From NCBI RefSeq assembly GCF_003864295.1, contig NZ_BDQK01000013.1, positions 1,004,501 through 1,068,500 on the forward strand: a DNA stretch of 64,000 bases, given 5' to 3'. This document shows positions 41,579 to 50,656 of the stretch, piece by piece. The position numbers and the translations under genes were made by a program. Source of the DNA: Aphanothece sacrum FPU1 (lineage in GTDB: Bacteria > Cyanobacteriota > Cyanobacteriia > Cyanobacteriales > Microcystaceae). Under the pieces are notes generated by a model. The model saw nothing but the letters and a program-made list of their open reading frames with translations, made no database searches and was not told the origin of the DNA. Within the stretch, counting starts at the first letter, position 1; every line of letters starts with the position of its first letter.

Positions 41579-42190
41579 ATGACTCAAGCTATCTCAAAAT
41601 TGCTCATTTTTGATGATTACATTGCACAATATACTAAAAATGGGGTCAAATATGAACTGATTGAGGGAAAATTAATCGAAATGATGCGACCTATTGGCAA
41701 ATATCAAGAAATTGGAGGCTTTCTTACTTTTGAGATTAGATTGGAGATTAGACGGTTACAATTACCCTATTTTATTCCGACTTCTGCTGTTGTTAAACCA
41801 AAACGAGATAAAACGGCTTATCTTCCTGATGTAATTGTCCTAGATAGAAATAATATACTTAATGATTATTATTGGGAAAAAGCTTCCTCAATTTCTCTAG
41901 GAAGTTCAGCCAAATTAGTTATTGAAATTGTTAGTTATAATTGGCGAGATGACTATGTTTATACAATAGCAGATTATGAAGCATTAGGTATTTCTGAATA
42001 TTGGATTATTGATTATTTAGTATTAGGTGAAAAACGGTTTATTGGAGATTTTAAACAACCGACAATAACCATCTGTCAATTAGTAGAAGACGAATGTCAA
42101 GTTAAATTCTTTAAAGAAAATCAGCCTATTTTTTCTACTATTTTTGCTGAATTAACCTTAACTGTGTTCCAAATTTTTCAAATCAATTAA
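41579..42190 (+). CDS. Uma2-family (DUF820) nuclease-fold protein
   Basis: A 203-residue member of the Uma2/DUF820 family, PD-(D/E)XK-fold proteins hugely expanded in cyanobacteria. Family landmarks: NGVKYELIEGKLIEMMRPIG, AYLPDVIVLD, AKLVIEIVSYNWRDDYVYTI and DYEALGISEYWIIDY. The pattern D...E-x-V/I (in place of ExK) is standard for Uma2. Function is not established; they are often linked to mobile DNA. Confidence 0.82.
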   Translation: MTQAISKLLIFDDYIAQYTKNGVKYELIEGKLIEMMRPIGKYQEIGGFLTFEIRLEIRRLQLPYFIPTSAVVKPKRDKTAYLPDVIVLDRNNILNDYYWEKASSISLGSSAKLVIEIVSYNWRDDYVYTIADYEALGISEYWIIDYLVLGEKRFIGDFKQPTITICQLVEDECQVKFFKENQPIFSTIFAELTLTVFQIFQIN

Positions 42191-42358
42191 TCAATTTAGT
42201 AAAAAAAAGAATTTTTAATTTAGAATAAATGGTATGATTTTTATCCCGCGCCAAGAATCAACGCAAAGAATTGCTGTTTCATACTCTGATTCAGCAACGC
42301 CTAAAAGGATTAATTGAATTCTATGCAGTTGCGCCCCCAGAACCTCTACTATATATCT

Positions 42359-43279
42359 ATGACATCTGTTACTATTCCTTCCTATCAAGTTAAATGGGAA
42401 AAATTGCCCGAAGATTTTGTATTACCCGATGACCCTGTGGATAATATTCATCAACCTGCCCTCGCTGCGGCTTTAACCGACAGTTTAGAAATTGCGGGAA
42501 AAATTTCTGAAAATGCAGTCACAACGACTAATTATGGCATCTGTGCCACATTAAACGGCAAAATTGTCGTAAAAGCCCCTGATTGGGCTTATATCCCTCT
42601 TATTCGCGTTCCTCAAGCTGAAATTGAGCGTAGTTATACCCCTCAATTACAAGGGGAACCACCTATTATTGTAATGGAATTTCTCTCAGATAAAGAAGGT
42701 AGCGAATATTCTAGTAAACCGACTTATCCTCCTGGAAAATGGTTTTTTTATAAGAAAATTCTGCAAGTTCCTCACTATATTATTTTTGAACCCTATGGAG
42801 GATTAATTGAACATTATCAACTTAATGACTCTGGAGAATATGAAATACAATCATCTGATGAAAGTGGACGTTATTGGATTCCTCAATTAAAGCTTTATTT
42901 AGGCTTATGGGATGGCAGGAGAGAACAACGTAAAGGCTATTGGTTAAGATGGTGGTCAGAAACCGGAGAATTGTTACTCTGGGGGTCAGAATTAGTGGTT
43001 GAGGAAAGGCAACGGGCTGAAGCTGAACGTCAACGTGCTGAAACTGAACGTCAACGTGCTGAACTTGAAACCCAAAAAGCTGAAACTGAACGTCAACGTG
43101 CTGAACTTGAAACCCAAAAAGCTGAAACTGAACGTCAACGGGCTGAAACTGAACGTCAACGGGCTGAAACTGAAAGCCAAAAAGCTGAAACTGAACGTCA
43201 ACGGGCTGAACTTGAAAGCCAAAAAGCTGAACGTTTAGTCGCTCAATTACGAGCGGCAGGGATTGAACCTGAGCTATAA
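42359..43279 (+). CDS. Uma2-family protein with a repetitive coiled-coil tail
   Basis: A 306-residue Uma2-family protein from ATG 42359 (MTSVTIPSYQVKWEKLPEDF). It has the nuclease-like core (YIPLIRVPQAEIERSYTP, PIIVMEFLSDKEGSEYS, VPHYIIFEPYGGLIEHYQL) and a tail of about 80 residues made of 7-residue units AETERQR and AELETQK encoded by near-identical 21-base repeats (43015-43240). The tail should form a long charged coiled coil and ends RLVAQLRAAGIEPEL, a usual ending for this subfamily. The repeat number is likely variable. Confidence 0.8.
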   Translation: MTSVTIPSYQVKWEKLPEDFVLPDDPVDNIHQPALAAALTDSLEIAGKISENAVTTTNYGICATLNGKIVVKAPDWAYIPLIRVPQAEIERSYTPQLQGEPPIIVMEFLSDKEGSEYSSKPTYPPGKWFFYKKILQVPHYIIFEPYGGLIEHYQLNDSGEYEIQSSDESGRYWIPQLKLYLGLWDGRREQRKGYWLRWWSETGELLLWGSELVVEERQRAEAERQRAETERQRAELETQKAETERQRAELETQKAETERQRAETERQRAETESQKAETERQRAELESQKAERLVAQLRAAGIEPEL

Positions 43280-43292
43280 AGATAATGTAGGG

Positions 43293-43357
43293 GCTTTGTT
43301 TGTATAGCCACAGGCCTTAGCCTGTTGGCATTTGGAACTAAGTTGACACTAATGAGG
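43293..43357. repeat. Dispersed CAACAGGCTAAGGCC-type repeat
   Basis: Inverted relative to 55562-55635: both contain GCC(A/G)ACAGGCTAA(A/G)GCC-TGTGGCTATAC-AACAAAG and TGTCAACT(T/G)AGT. The palindrome AGGCTAA/GCCT is its core. Confidence 0.6.
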
Positions 43358-43384
43358 GACCTTAATCCTTACATTATTTTTATG

Positions 43385-44854
43385 TTATGCCCTGAAAATT
43401 TGTATAGGATAAGATTCTGCTACTAATTTATTAGCCTCTTTTTGTACTTCAAAATTAGGGTTAAAAGAAGACTTAGGGGAAGTTTCTTGAAACTGTAGTA
43501 AAGTTTTAATTCGTTGATAAGCTTGAAAAGCAACCGTAGGAAAAAAGGAAAATTTGCCTGGTAAAACACACAAAAAATTACTATCTGGATTAGATTCAAT
43601 CCAATAACTATATCTTCGTTTTTGTTCCTCTTCACTAATAAATTCAGTTTTTACGCATTCATAACTATAAAGTTGACGACTGTATAACTTATCTTTGCCA
43701 AAATAACGCTCTGCTGATTCTAAAATTGGTTCAATATCAACTCCATCATTACTATCATCATTAGCATAACCAGAATCCGCTAATAATGAGTAAATATATT
43801 GCTCTTCTTCAATTTTTTGATGTTGAATAAAATGATTAAAATGAAACCTATTTTTAGTAGACATTCGCACAAAATTAGAATCAACTAAAGCAGGCGACGC
43901 TACTACCATCGCACTACGACTACGTTTTAATCTAGCCCTTACTTGTAAATCCGATAAAAAAGGTTCAAAACCTTCTCCCACTGCAAAAATAAATAATTGA
44001 GCTTTCAGTCGCTTAGATAAACCTGTTTGAGTCTGACATAGTAAACTTTTAAGGCGAATTTTTCCATAACGTTCCATTAATAATTTATCAATAGTTATTC
44101 CTGTTTCAAAAGTTACTCCATTACTCAACGCACTGGCCACTAAATCCCTGAGAATGAGACTGGTATTCATAGAACAATCTAAAGTTTTAATCAATTCATA
44201 ATGAGAAGGTTCTAGACCATAAGATGTATCAAAATTACGACAAAGATTAACAATTGCTTCTGTCGTATATTTAAGAGAACAATCTAATCCCTCATGATGT
44301 TCAACTTGAGCATATGTCGGGGCAATACATTGGCTATCAGTTAACCAATTGTGTTGTTTTCCATAAGCAACTTCTAATCTTCCTAATACTCGGTTACGCT
44401 GAATATTAATTTGCACTGCATCACTTTTAAGACGAGAAGAACGAATTTCAGGCGCATCAGTTTGAGGATGAATTAAATAAACTGGATTATCATTAAACCA
44501 ACCCTGAAAATTAGGAATAATAGAAGGAGTAAAAAAATCAGGCTGTTTTTCTGTTAAAGTAATATTACATTGCTCAGAAAAATAAGATGTATAAAGATTA
44601 ATTAAATCTTCTACTCCATTGACACAATTAATAAACGTTTGAGCATCATCTTGACCCGAATAAAGACCACCTGTATGATACCAACCCTCTAATTTACCGG
44701 ATGCTAAAGTTCCTAATTGGGGAGCCTTTTCTAATACTTTAATAGAAAGGGAACTATGACGAGCTAAAAATTCAGCAATAGCTAGGCCAGCGATGCCACC
44801 ACCGACTACAATAACATCAACATATTCAATTTGAGAAGCTTCAATTTGCGTCAT
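43385..44854 (-). CDS. FAD-dependent oxidoreductase (DAO family)
   Basis: A 489-residue flavoprotein. The N-terminal dinucleotide-binding fold VDVIVVGGGIAGLAIAEFLA (G-x-G-x2-G) is followed by VLEKAPQLGTLASGKLEGWY-HTGGLYSG and a second FAD-contact region QLFIFAVGEGFEPFLSDL. It belongs to the D-amino acid oxidase/glycerol-3-phosphate dehydrogenase-like group, but the substrate domain is unlike the named enzymes I know. It stands alone beside a repeat-filled gap. The reaction is unknown. Confidence 0.65.
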   Translation of the reverse strand: MTQIEASQIEYVDVIVVGGGIAGLAIAEFLARHSSLSIKVLEKAPQLGTLASGKLEGWYHTGGLYSGQDDAQTFINCVNGVEDLINLYTSYFSEQCNITLTEKQPDFFTPSIIPNFQGWFNDNPVYLIHPQTDAPEIRSSRLKSDAVQINIQRNRVLGRLEVAYGKQHNWLTDSQCIAPTYAQVEHHEGLDCSLKYTTEAIVNLCRNFDTSYGLEPSHYELIKTLDCSMNTSLILRDLVASALSNGVTFETGITIDKLLMERYGKIRLKSLLCQTQTGLSKRLKAQLFIFAVGEGFEPFLSDLQVRARLKRSRSAMVVASPALVDSNFVRMSTKNRFHFNHFIQHQKIEEEQYIYSLLADSGYANDDSNDGVDIEPILESAERYFGKDKLYSRQLYSYECVKTEFISEEEQKRRYSYWIESNPDSNFLCVLPGKFSFFPTVAFQAYQRIKTLLQFQETSPKSSFNPNFEVQKEANKLVAESYPIQIFRA

Positions 44855-45252
44855 GGAATCAATAACAGATAAAAAATAGTTGTCTACTCAATTATCATAT
44901 CCATTGACTGAGTTTAGGTTGAGATTCGAGGTAAATATCAATACATTTACCCAAAACCTACACAACCAAATTTAAGCGGATCTCCCAGCATATTGGGGTA
45001 AACTGTATTCTATGTTACAAAATATCGAAAGTGGGTTACGGCGCGGACAGGAAAACTAGATTAGAATTCACAAATTATGGCCTGCGCCTAACCCAACCTA
45101 CAATATATAAGATTTTGTTATCACCACAGGTACGGAAGATCCAACTGTAAAATGTCAAATTAACTTTTAAATAAATTGTGATACAATAAAATAATATTCA
45201 AAATTCGATTCTACCATAATTAGGGAAACTTCAAAGAAATCTGTGTCGTAAA
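44855..45252. other. Gene-free stretch holding a dispersed repeat
   Basis: Nearly 400 bases without a gene. The centre (45030-45132) is an inverted copy of the 22451-22553 repeat. The remainder is AT-rich; TGTGATACAATAAAATAAT near 45177-45195 could contain the promoter of yqeK. Confidence 0.55.
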
Positions 45253-45858
45253 GTGCGGCAGTATATCAAGATGCGAGAGCAGGTAATTATCTGGCTAGAA
45301 CAAAACGTTTCTCAACATCGCTTACAACATATTTTAGGGGTAGAGCAGATGTGTATTGATTTGGCTAATTGTCATCAGGTTAATCCCGAAAAAGCAGCAC
45401 AAGCCGGATTAATGCACGATTTAGCCAAATTTTTCCCCCCAGCCCAACTCTTAGAGATGGCTAAACAAGAACAATCAGGCATTGATCCTGTATGTATTGC
45501 TAACCCTCACTTACTCCACGCTTATGTTAGTGCCATCGTCGCTAGAGATAGGTTTGGTATTGAAGATCCAGAAATTTTAAGCGCGATTAGTAATCATACC
45601 TTGGGCAGTCCCCAGATGAGTGATCTATGTTGTATTGTCTTTGTTGCTGACGCTTTAGAACCAAATAGAGGAAATACTCCAGAATTAGAGACTATGCGTC
45701 GGGTGAGTCGTCAAAATCTTTATCAAAGTGTGCAACAAACCTGTGAGTATTCTCTAAAATATTTATTAAAGACTCAAAAAATGATCCACCCTCAAGTCAT
45801 CCTTACTCGTAATTGGGCTTTATCGGTGGCTAAACAATCAGAACCCAATACAGATTGA
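45253..45858 (+). CDS. yqeK: HD-domain nucleotide hydrolase, YqeK family
   Basis: A 201-residue HD-superfamily enzyme; YqeK hydrolyses diadenosine tetraphosphate symmetrically to two ADP. The metal site is spread over RLQHILGVEQM (H), AGLMHDLAKFFPP (HD), and SNHTLGSPQMSDLCCIVFVADALEPNRG (H, D). Start may be GTG 45253 or ATG 45271 (MREQVIIWLEQN), the latter closer to family N-termini. It is followed by rsfS, and yqeK-rsfS adjacency is a widespread arrangement. Confidence 0.85.
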   Translation: MRQYIKMREQVIIWLEQNVSQHRLQHILGVEQMCIDLANCHQVNPEKAAQAGLMHDLAKFFPPAQLLEMAKQEQSGIDPVCIANPHLLHAYVSAIVARDRFGIEDPEILSAISNHTLGSPQMSDLCCIVFVADALEPNRGNTPELETMRRVSRQNLYQSVQQTCEYSLKYLLKTQKMIHPQVILTRNWALSVAKQSEPNTD

Positions 45859-45908
45859 GAGTTTAAATCAGCTACATTAACCGCAAAATTAGGATTAAAT
45901 TAAGTTTA

Positions 45909-46328
45909 ATGACCAATTATCAACCATTGATCGAAACCATCTCCCCCACCCTAACGGTAACGAATAACAAATTTGCTCAAAACTTAGTGAAAACCATTGC
46001 TCAAGCAGCAGATGATCGCAAAGCGGCTGACATCATCGGGTTAAAAGTGACCGATGTTTCCTATTTAACAGATTATTTTGTCATTGTGACCGGATTTTCC
46101 CGAACTCAGGTCAAAGCGATCGCCGATGCTATCGAAGATAAAGTATTCCAAGTTCATGAGCAACTGCCTCTAAGAACTGAAGGAAAATCTGAAGGAAGTT
46201 GGGTACTTCAAGACTTTGGTGAAGTCATCGTTCACATATTCTTACCCGAAGAACGAGAATTTTATAATCTAGAAGCGTTTTGGGGTCATGCCGAACGTTT
46301 TGAACTTTCCCAACTCGAAACTATATAA
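45909..46328 (+). CDS. rsfS: Ribosome silencing factor RsfS
   Basis: A 139-residue RsfS/Iojap protein, which binds L14 on the large subunit and blocks joining of subunits when nutrients are short. The hallmark [39 protein letters not shown] and the C-terminal [20 protein letters not shown] are present. Length normal with a short N-terminal extension. It follows yqeK by 50 bases and precedes the CGLD27-type gene by 11 bases. Confidence 0.93.
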   Translation: MTNYQPLIETISPTLTVTNNKFAQNLVKTIAQAADDRKAADIIGLKVTDVSYLTDYFVIVTGFSRTQVKAIADAIEDKVFQVHEQLPLRTEGKSEGSWVLQDFGEVIVHIFLPEEREFYNLEAFWGHAERFELSQLETI

Positions 46329-46339
46329 TCATAACTGTT

Positions 46340-46840
46340 ATGAGGGAATCGTCTCTTAATGTCTGTCCTGTTCCCATCGAACAACAACCCATCAACGAAT
46401 ACGAACAGTTAAAAGAATCCTGGTTATTTAGCTGGGCTACCCTAGAAAAAAGTCTTTATTGGCGAAAATTAGCCATAGTTTGGTTAATCGGATGGCTGAT
46501 AGTCAGTCCTATTGCCGCCTCTAGTTTTCCTCCGCCAAAATCTCCCCTTCTGTTTGGAATTTCGAGTAATCTAGGAGCGGCCGCCCTCCTAATGTTAGTG
46601 TTATTACAGTTATGGTTAGGTTGGCGTTACATTGGCGATCGCTTGAAAAAAGAGACAGTCTTTTATGAAGAATCGGGATGGTATGATGGGCAAACTTGGC
46701 TCAAACCCCCTGAAGTATTAACCCGCGATCGCCTGATTCTTTCCTATCAAGTAGCCCCCATTTTGCAAAGATTAACCAGAACTGTGACAATTTTAGCTGT
46801 ATTGATGATAGGGGATGGTATAGTTTGGCTGTGCCTTTAA
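46340..46840 (+). CDS. CGLD27-family (DUF1230) membrane protein
   Basis: A 166-residue protein of the CGLD27/DUF1230 family shared by cyanobacteria and chloroplasts. Seen: PVPIEQQPINEYEQLKESW, two membrane spans (WLIGWLIVSPIAASSFPPP; GAAALLMLVLLQLWLGWRYI), the family segment FYEESGWYDGQTWLKPPEVL-TRDRLI and a last hydrophobic helix. In Chlamydomonas the family is conserved in the green lineage with links to iron and chloroplast function, but its activity is unknown. It is the third gene of the yqeK-rsfS operon. Confidence 0.85.
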   Translation: MRESSLNVCPVPIEQQPINEYEQLKESWLFSWATLEKSLYWRKLAIVWLIGWLIVSPIAASSFPPPKSPLLFGISSNLGAAALLMLVLLQLWLGWRYIGDRLKKETVFYEESGWYDGQTWLKPPEVLTRDRLILSYQVAPILQRLTRTVTILAVLMIGDGIVWLCL

Positions 46841-46894
46841 TAAACCTTCAATTCCCTCATACTACTAACCCTAAACCCCAAAATTTAACGACGA

Positions 46895-47848
46895 ATGACC
46901 AGAGGACAACGTAACACCGCGCCCAAACTAGAAGTTCACCTACTCCGAGAAGGAATTATTGAATCAACTCATCGAGTAGAAGCGACGGTCTGTGATGACC
47001 GTGGACGACTGCTATCAGTGGCAGGCAGTTCAGAAACAACTGCTTTCGTTCGGTCTGCTCTCAAACCCTTTCAAGCATTAGCAGTAACCAGCACCGGAAC
47101 CCTAGAGCGATATGATTTGACGGATAAAGATTTAGCTATTATCTGTAGTTCTCATCAGGGGGCCGTAGAACAAGCGCGACAAGTGTTTAATGTGCTTTGG
47201 CGATCAGATATTGACCCTAGTGCCTTACAGTGTCCCATTCCTAAAAAATCTCATAGTCCCCTTGAGCATAATTGTTCGGGTAAACACGCAGGGATGTTAG
47301 CTGTGTGTCAGCAACGAAATTGGCCCCTCAATACCTATCTACGCCGTTCCTCCCCTGTCCAACAGTTGATCTTAAGCAAAATTTCTGAATTGTTGGCTAT
47401 GCCTGGAGATGAATTAATTGGGGCCCATGATGACTGTGGGGCCCCCACTTATTCGATGAAACTCGGACAGATGGCTCATTTATATGCTCAACTGGCTTCA
47501 GGGAATAATATAGACTTAGAGCGAGTTTTACGGGCTATGACTTATCATCCAATGATGGTGGCTGGGCCGGGAATCTTTGATACAGAACTGATGAGTTTGA
47601 CAGACGGAGAATTAGTCAGTAAATCAGGGGCAGAAGGTATTCAATGTGTCGGCCGAGTGGGTGAAGGTATGGGGTTAGCCATTAAAGTAACCGATGGCTC
47701 AAAACGGGCTAAATGCGCTGTGGCTATCCATGTCCTACGACAAATAGGCTGGATTACTCCTACTGTAGCTGAGACTCTAGCAGAACGGTTTATCTCCTTG
47801 AGTCAATACACTCGACTCGAAGTTATTGGGGAATTAGCCATGATCTAA
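46895..47848 (+). CDS. L-asparaginase II-type amidohydrolase (PF06089)
   Basis: A 317-residue member of the asparaginase II family related to the inducible Rhizobium etli enzyme, unrelated to the common E. coli types. Landmarks are FVRSALKPFQALAV with the S-x2-K pair, ICSSHQGAVEQA, NCSGKHAGMLAVCQ and GAHDDCGAPTYSM with conserved cysteines and Asp/His residues. It likely hydrolyses asparagine to aspartate and ammonia; substrate certainty is moderate. It follows the CGLD27 gene by 54 bases and precedes tRNA-fMet. Confidence 0.82.
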   Translation: MTRGQRNTAPKLEVHLLREGIIESTHRVEATVCDDRGRLLSVAGSSETTAFVRSALKPFQALAVTSTGTLERYDLTDKDLAIICSSHQGAVEQARQVFNVLWRSDIDPSALQCPIPKKSHSPLEHNCSGKHAGMLAVCQQRNWPLNTYLRRSSPVQQLILSKISELLAMPGDELIGAHDDCGAPTYSMKLGQMAHLYAQLASGNNIDLERVLRAMTYHPMMVAGPGIFDTELMSLTDGELVSKSGAEGIQCVGRVGEGMGLAIKVTDGSKRAKCAVAIHVLRQIGWITPTVAETLAERFISLSQYTRLEVIGELAMI

Positions 47849-47867
47849 AAAAAGTTTGAGAAAAGGC

Positions 47868-47896
47868 TTGCTATTTATTTGACTTACCCCTATACT
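47868..47896 (+). promoter_or_regulatory. Promoter of initiator tRNA
   Basis: TTGCTA (47868-47873) and TATACT (47891-47896) with a 17-base spacer, ending 11 bases before the tRNA. Confidence 0.55.
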
Positions 47897-47907
47897 AGAA
47901 AAGGCGA

Positions 47908-47981
<74 letters not shown>

Positions 47982-48001
47982 TTACTAACTGTGTTTAAAA
48001 T

Positions 48002-48055
48002 GCAAAAAGAGGACTCCCGCTAACCTATCGGCGTAGCGGTGAGATGAGTTTTTGC
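48002..48055. ncRNA. 54-nt structured element, copy 2 (unknown RNA or repeat)
   Basis: The outer stem GCAAAAA (48002-48008)/TTTTTGC (48049-48055) and inner stem CCGCTA (48017-48022)/TAGCGG (48034-48039) match copy 1 at 25500-25553 in length and arms. The centre (48021-48035) corresponds to the reverse complement of copy 1's centre. It lies 20 bases after tRNA-fMet and also just 3' of the leftward gene at 48155. Confidence 0.5.
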
Positions 48056-48154
48056 CAACAAATAAACCGACTCAAAGGAGACAATCCCTAAGTAGACAAA
48101 TTAGTAAGTTTTACTTAGGTTTTTGTCCATCTATTAACACCTCACAGATTTTTA

Positions 48155-48388
48155 TTAAGGAAAGGCTTGCCAAGCTTGTTCTACCAAATTACTAAGCCAA
48201 CGACGTTGAACTCGATCTAAAATAGGATCATCTTCAAGAACTTCGGCCGTTAAATCATCAAGAGACTGTCCCTGAGAACGAGCAAGTTTGACCACTCCTG
48301 CAATGGCCACAGCAATCATTTCTTCGTCTACAGGGCGACTACGCAAAGCAAAAATTTCTTCGGGACTAACTGGTATAGGATAATGCAT
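48155..48388 (-). CDS. Conserved hypothetical small protein
   Basis: A 77-residue soluble protein, MHYPIPVSPEEIFALRSRPV then DEEMIAVAIAGVVKLARSQG and DDPILDRVQRRWLSNLVEQ. Predicted mostly helical with an acidic middle. I recognise it only as a cyanobacteria-type hypothetical; no functional motif. It is divergent from cruA with a gap of about 150 bases that must hold both promoters. Confidence 0.6.
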   Translation of the reverse strand: MHYPIPVSPEEIFALRSRPVDEEMIAVAIAGVVKLARSQGQSLDDLTAEVLEDDPILDRVQRRWLSNLVEQAWQAFP

Positions 48389-48535
48389 AAACGACCTAAG
48401 AATCTGGCGAAATCATCTGAACGAAAAAAATGTAATGTTTTGTAAACTGCCTTTTAAAATACAGTAACGGAAAGTCTAACGTACTTTCAAGCAAAAGGAT
48501 TCTGTATTTATGCTTAAATTTCTTTTTGTTAACTA

Positions 48536-50449
48536 ATGGAAATGAAAGAACTTCTGTATTTAGAAATACCAACTCCTGAAACAACCGCCGTTTGTAAGTG
48601 GTTACAACAAAAGTGGAATCCGACTCTTGGAAACAAGATTATGACACCCGATGGGATTCGTGTGCAAGGGATTGATGAAACCTCATCATCAGTCCCTTGT
48701 ATTCCCGAAAATGACTTATCTATTTTTCTGTGGTCAGTACAACGTACTACCTATTTAAAAGTCTTTCGTTGGGGAAAAAGTCCCTTTCCCTCAGAAAAAA
48801 GAGTCATTGAACAGTTAATTCAAGAGATTAGAACAGAGTTTCCCCCTCAATATCCTCAACTCCCGGAACTTGATTTATCCAATCAGTCAATTTTTGCTGC
48901 CTTAGCTCCTTATTACCCTCAAACTGTTCATTTTTTCCAAAAAATGCCCCAAGGTGAGACAGATTTACGACGGGTGTACTGGTGGGAAAAACGATGGCGT
49001 GAGAGTGTAAAAAATCCGCAACAACCCAAACAAGTTATTTGTAGCGTACAAGGGTCAAATAGTCAAGTGACTGATTATGACCTAATTTACATTGGGGGTG
49101 CTTTAGGGGCGGTTCACGCGGCAGTCATGGCACAATTAGGCTATCGAGTCTTATTAGTGGAACGTTTAGCTTTTGGACGAATGAACCGAGAATGGAATAT
49201 TTCTCGTGGAGAATTTCAAAGTTTAATTGACTTAGGATTATTTACCCAAACTGAATTTGAATCAATTATTGCGAGAGAATATGTTGATGGATTTAGTAAA
49301 TTTTTTGATGGGAATAATAGTCCTCATTTAAAAGCTGATGTCTTACATACACCAACTGTATTAAATATTGCCATTGATTCTACTAAATTTCTCGGTTTAT
49401 GTGGAGAAAAATTGTTAAAAGCAGGGGGAGAAATTTGGGATAAAACAGAATTTATCAAAGCAGAAATTGATCCCAATGGAGTCACCCTAGACTTAGTAAA
49501 TTTGGATACAGGAGAACCTAAACAAGTAAGAGGAAGGTTACTCATGGACGCTATGGGAACAACTTCTCCTATTGCTTGGCAATTAAATGGTAAGCAAACT
49601 TTTAATAGTGTGTGTCCTACCGTTGGTGCAATTATAGAAGGATTATCCTCTGAAGTTTGGGATGCTAAATATGGAGATGTTTTAAATTCTCATGGAGATA
49701 TTTCTCGCGGTAGACAATTAATTTGGGAGTTATTTCCAGGAGAAGGTAATGAGTTAACGTTTTATCTGTTTCATTATCATGAAGTCCATCCTGATAACCC
49801 TGGTTCTTTATTAGAAATGTATGAAGATTTCTTTACTATTTTACCAGAATATCGTCGTTGTGACGTAGAAAATTTAGTCTGGAAAAAGCCTACATTTGGT
49901 TATATTCCTGGTCATTTTACTATGGGAAAACGGGATCGCTTAGTTGCTTTTGATCGATTATTAGCGATTGGGGATGCTGCGTCTCTGCAATCTCCTTTAA
50001 TTTTTACAGGATTTGGGTCTTTAGTGCGTAATTTAGGAAAGTTAACTCGTTTATTAGATAAAGCTTTAAAAAATGATAATTTAACGGCCGAAAATCTCAA
50101 TAAAATTCGTGCTTATCAAAGTAATGTAGCGGTTACTTGGTTATTTTCTAAAGGAATGATGGTTCCCACCGGAAAAGTTTTACCACCGCAAAGAATTAAT
50201 GAAATGTTAAACACATTTTTTGGGTTATTAGCTGATTCTCCTCCAGAAGTATCAGACACATTCATCAAAGATAAAACTACGTGGTTAATGTTTACCAGAC
50301 TTGCTTTAAAAGCAGCGCGAAAAAATCCAATTTTACTGCTTTGGATTTGGGAAATGGCAGGAAGCAAAGATATTTTACGGTGGTTAAGATCTTATTTTAA
50401 CTTTAGTTTAGATGCCTTGAAAAATGCGTTATTTTTCCCAAAAGAATGA
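48536..50449 (+). CDS. cruA: CruA-like lycopene cyclase / FAD-binding flavoprotein
   Basis: A 637-residue flavoprotein. An N-terminal domain of about 170 residues precedes the FAD fold DYDLIYIGGALGAVHAAVMA, QLGYRVLLVERL, and the segment FGRMNREWNISRGEFQSLID, which is shared by the CruA/CruP carotenoid cyclase group. Later parts include LLMDAMGTTSPIAWQ and LLAIGDAASLQSPLIFTGFG, the conserved GD...SPL flavin-contact. The length fits CruA (longer than CruP), which cyclises lycopene to gamma/beta-carotene. CruA versus CruP is judged by size and impression, not by alignment. Confidence 0.65.
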   Translation: MEMKELLYLEIPTPETTAVCKWLQQKWNPTLGNKIMTPDGIRVQGIDETSSSVPCIPENDLSIFLWSVQRTTYLKVFRWGKSPFPSEKRVIEQLIQEIRTEFPPQYPQLPELDLSNQSIFAALAPYYPQTVHFFQKMPQGETDLRRVYWWEKRWRESVKNPQQPKQVICSVQGSNSQVTDYDLIYIGGALGAVHAAVMAQLGYRVLLVERLAFGRMNREWNISRGEFQSLIDLGLFTQTEFESIIAREYVDGFSKFFDGNNSPHLKADVLHTPTVLNIAIDSTKFLGLCGEKLLKAGGEIWDKTEFIKAEIDPNGVTLDLVNLDTGEPKQVRGRLLMDAMGTTSPIAWQLNGKQTFNSVCPTVGAIIEGLSSEVWDAKYGDVLNSHGDISRGRQLIWELFPGEGNELTFYLFHYHEVHPDNPGSLLEMYEDFFTILPEYRRCDVENLVWKKPTFGYIPGHFTMGKRDRLVAFDRLLAIGDAASLQSPLIFTGFGSLVRNLGKLTRLLDKALKNDNLTAENLNKIRAYQSNVAVTWLFSKGMMVPTGKVLPPQRINEMLNTFFGLLADSPPEVSDTFIKDKTTWLMFTRLALKAARKNPILLLWIWEMAGSKDILRWLRSYFNFSLDALKNALFFPKE

Positions 50450-50483
50450 TCAAGATATAAATAACAGTAAATGAGGTAAATAT

Positions 50484-50506
50484 GGAACAGGCAAGATGCC
50501 TGTTCC
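50484..50506. terminator. Perfect hairpin after cruA
   Basis: GGAACAGGCA-AGA-TGCCTGTTCC, a 10-bp perfect stem 35 bases after the cruA stop. No T-run follows; it may be a terminator or part of the repeat that continues to about 50635. Confidence 0.5.
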
Positions 50507-50656
50507 ACTGTAAATTAGATAAACCCGCTCGTACAATAAACCCGCCCCTAACGTTGTCACTCAGGCCTGAGAGTCATATCAAAACCTGCCCTGCTATGTG
50601 TAATTAATTTTGTTTAAGCACTTATTTCCCCTGAAAACATTATAGGAGTTTTACTG

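Noticed and set aside
42191-42358. Possible gene fragment (KNQRKELLFHTLIQQR) before the second Uma2 gene
   Set aside because: Short, no family match, and it could be chance coding in AT-rich sequence.
42992-43238. Frames on both strands over the 21-base repeats
   Set aside because: They are produced by the repeat unit of the Uma2 coiled-coil tail read in other frames; composition is low-complexity.
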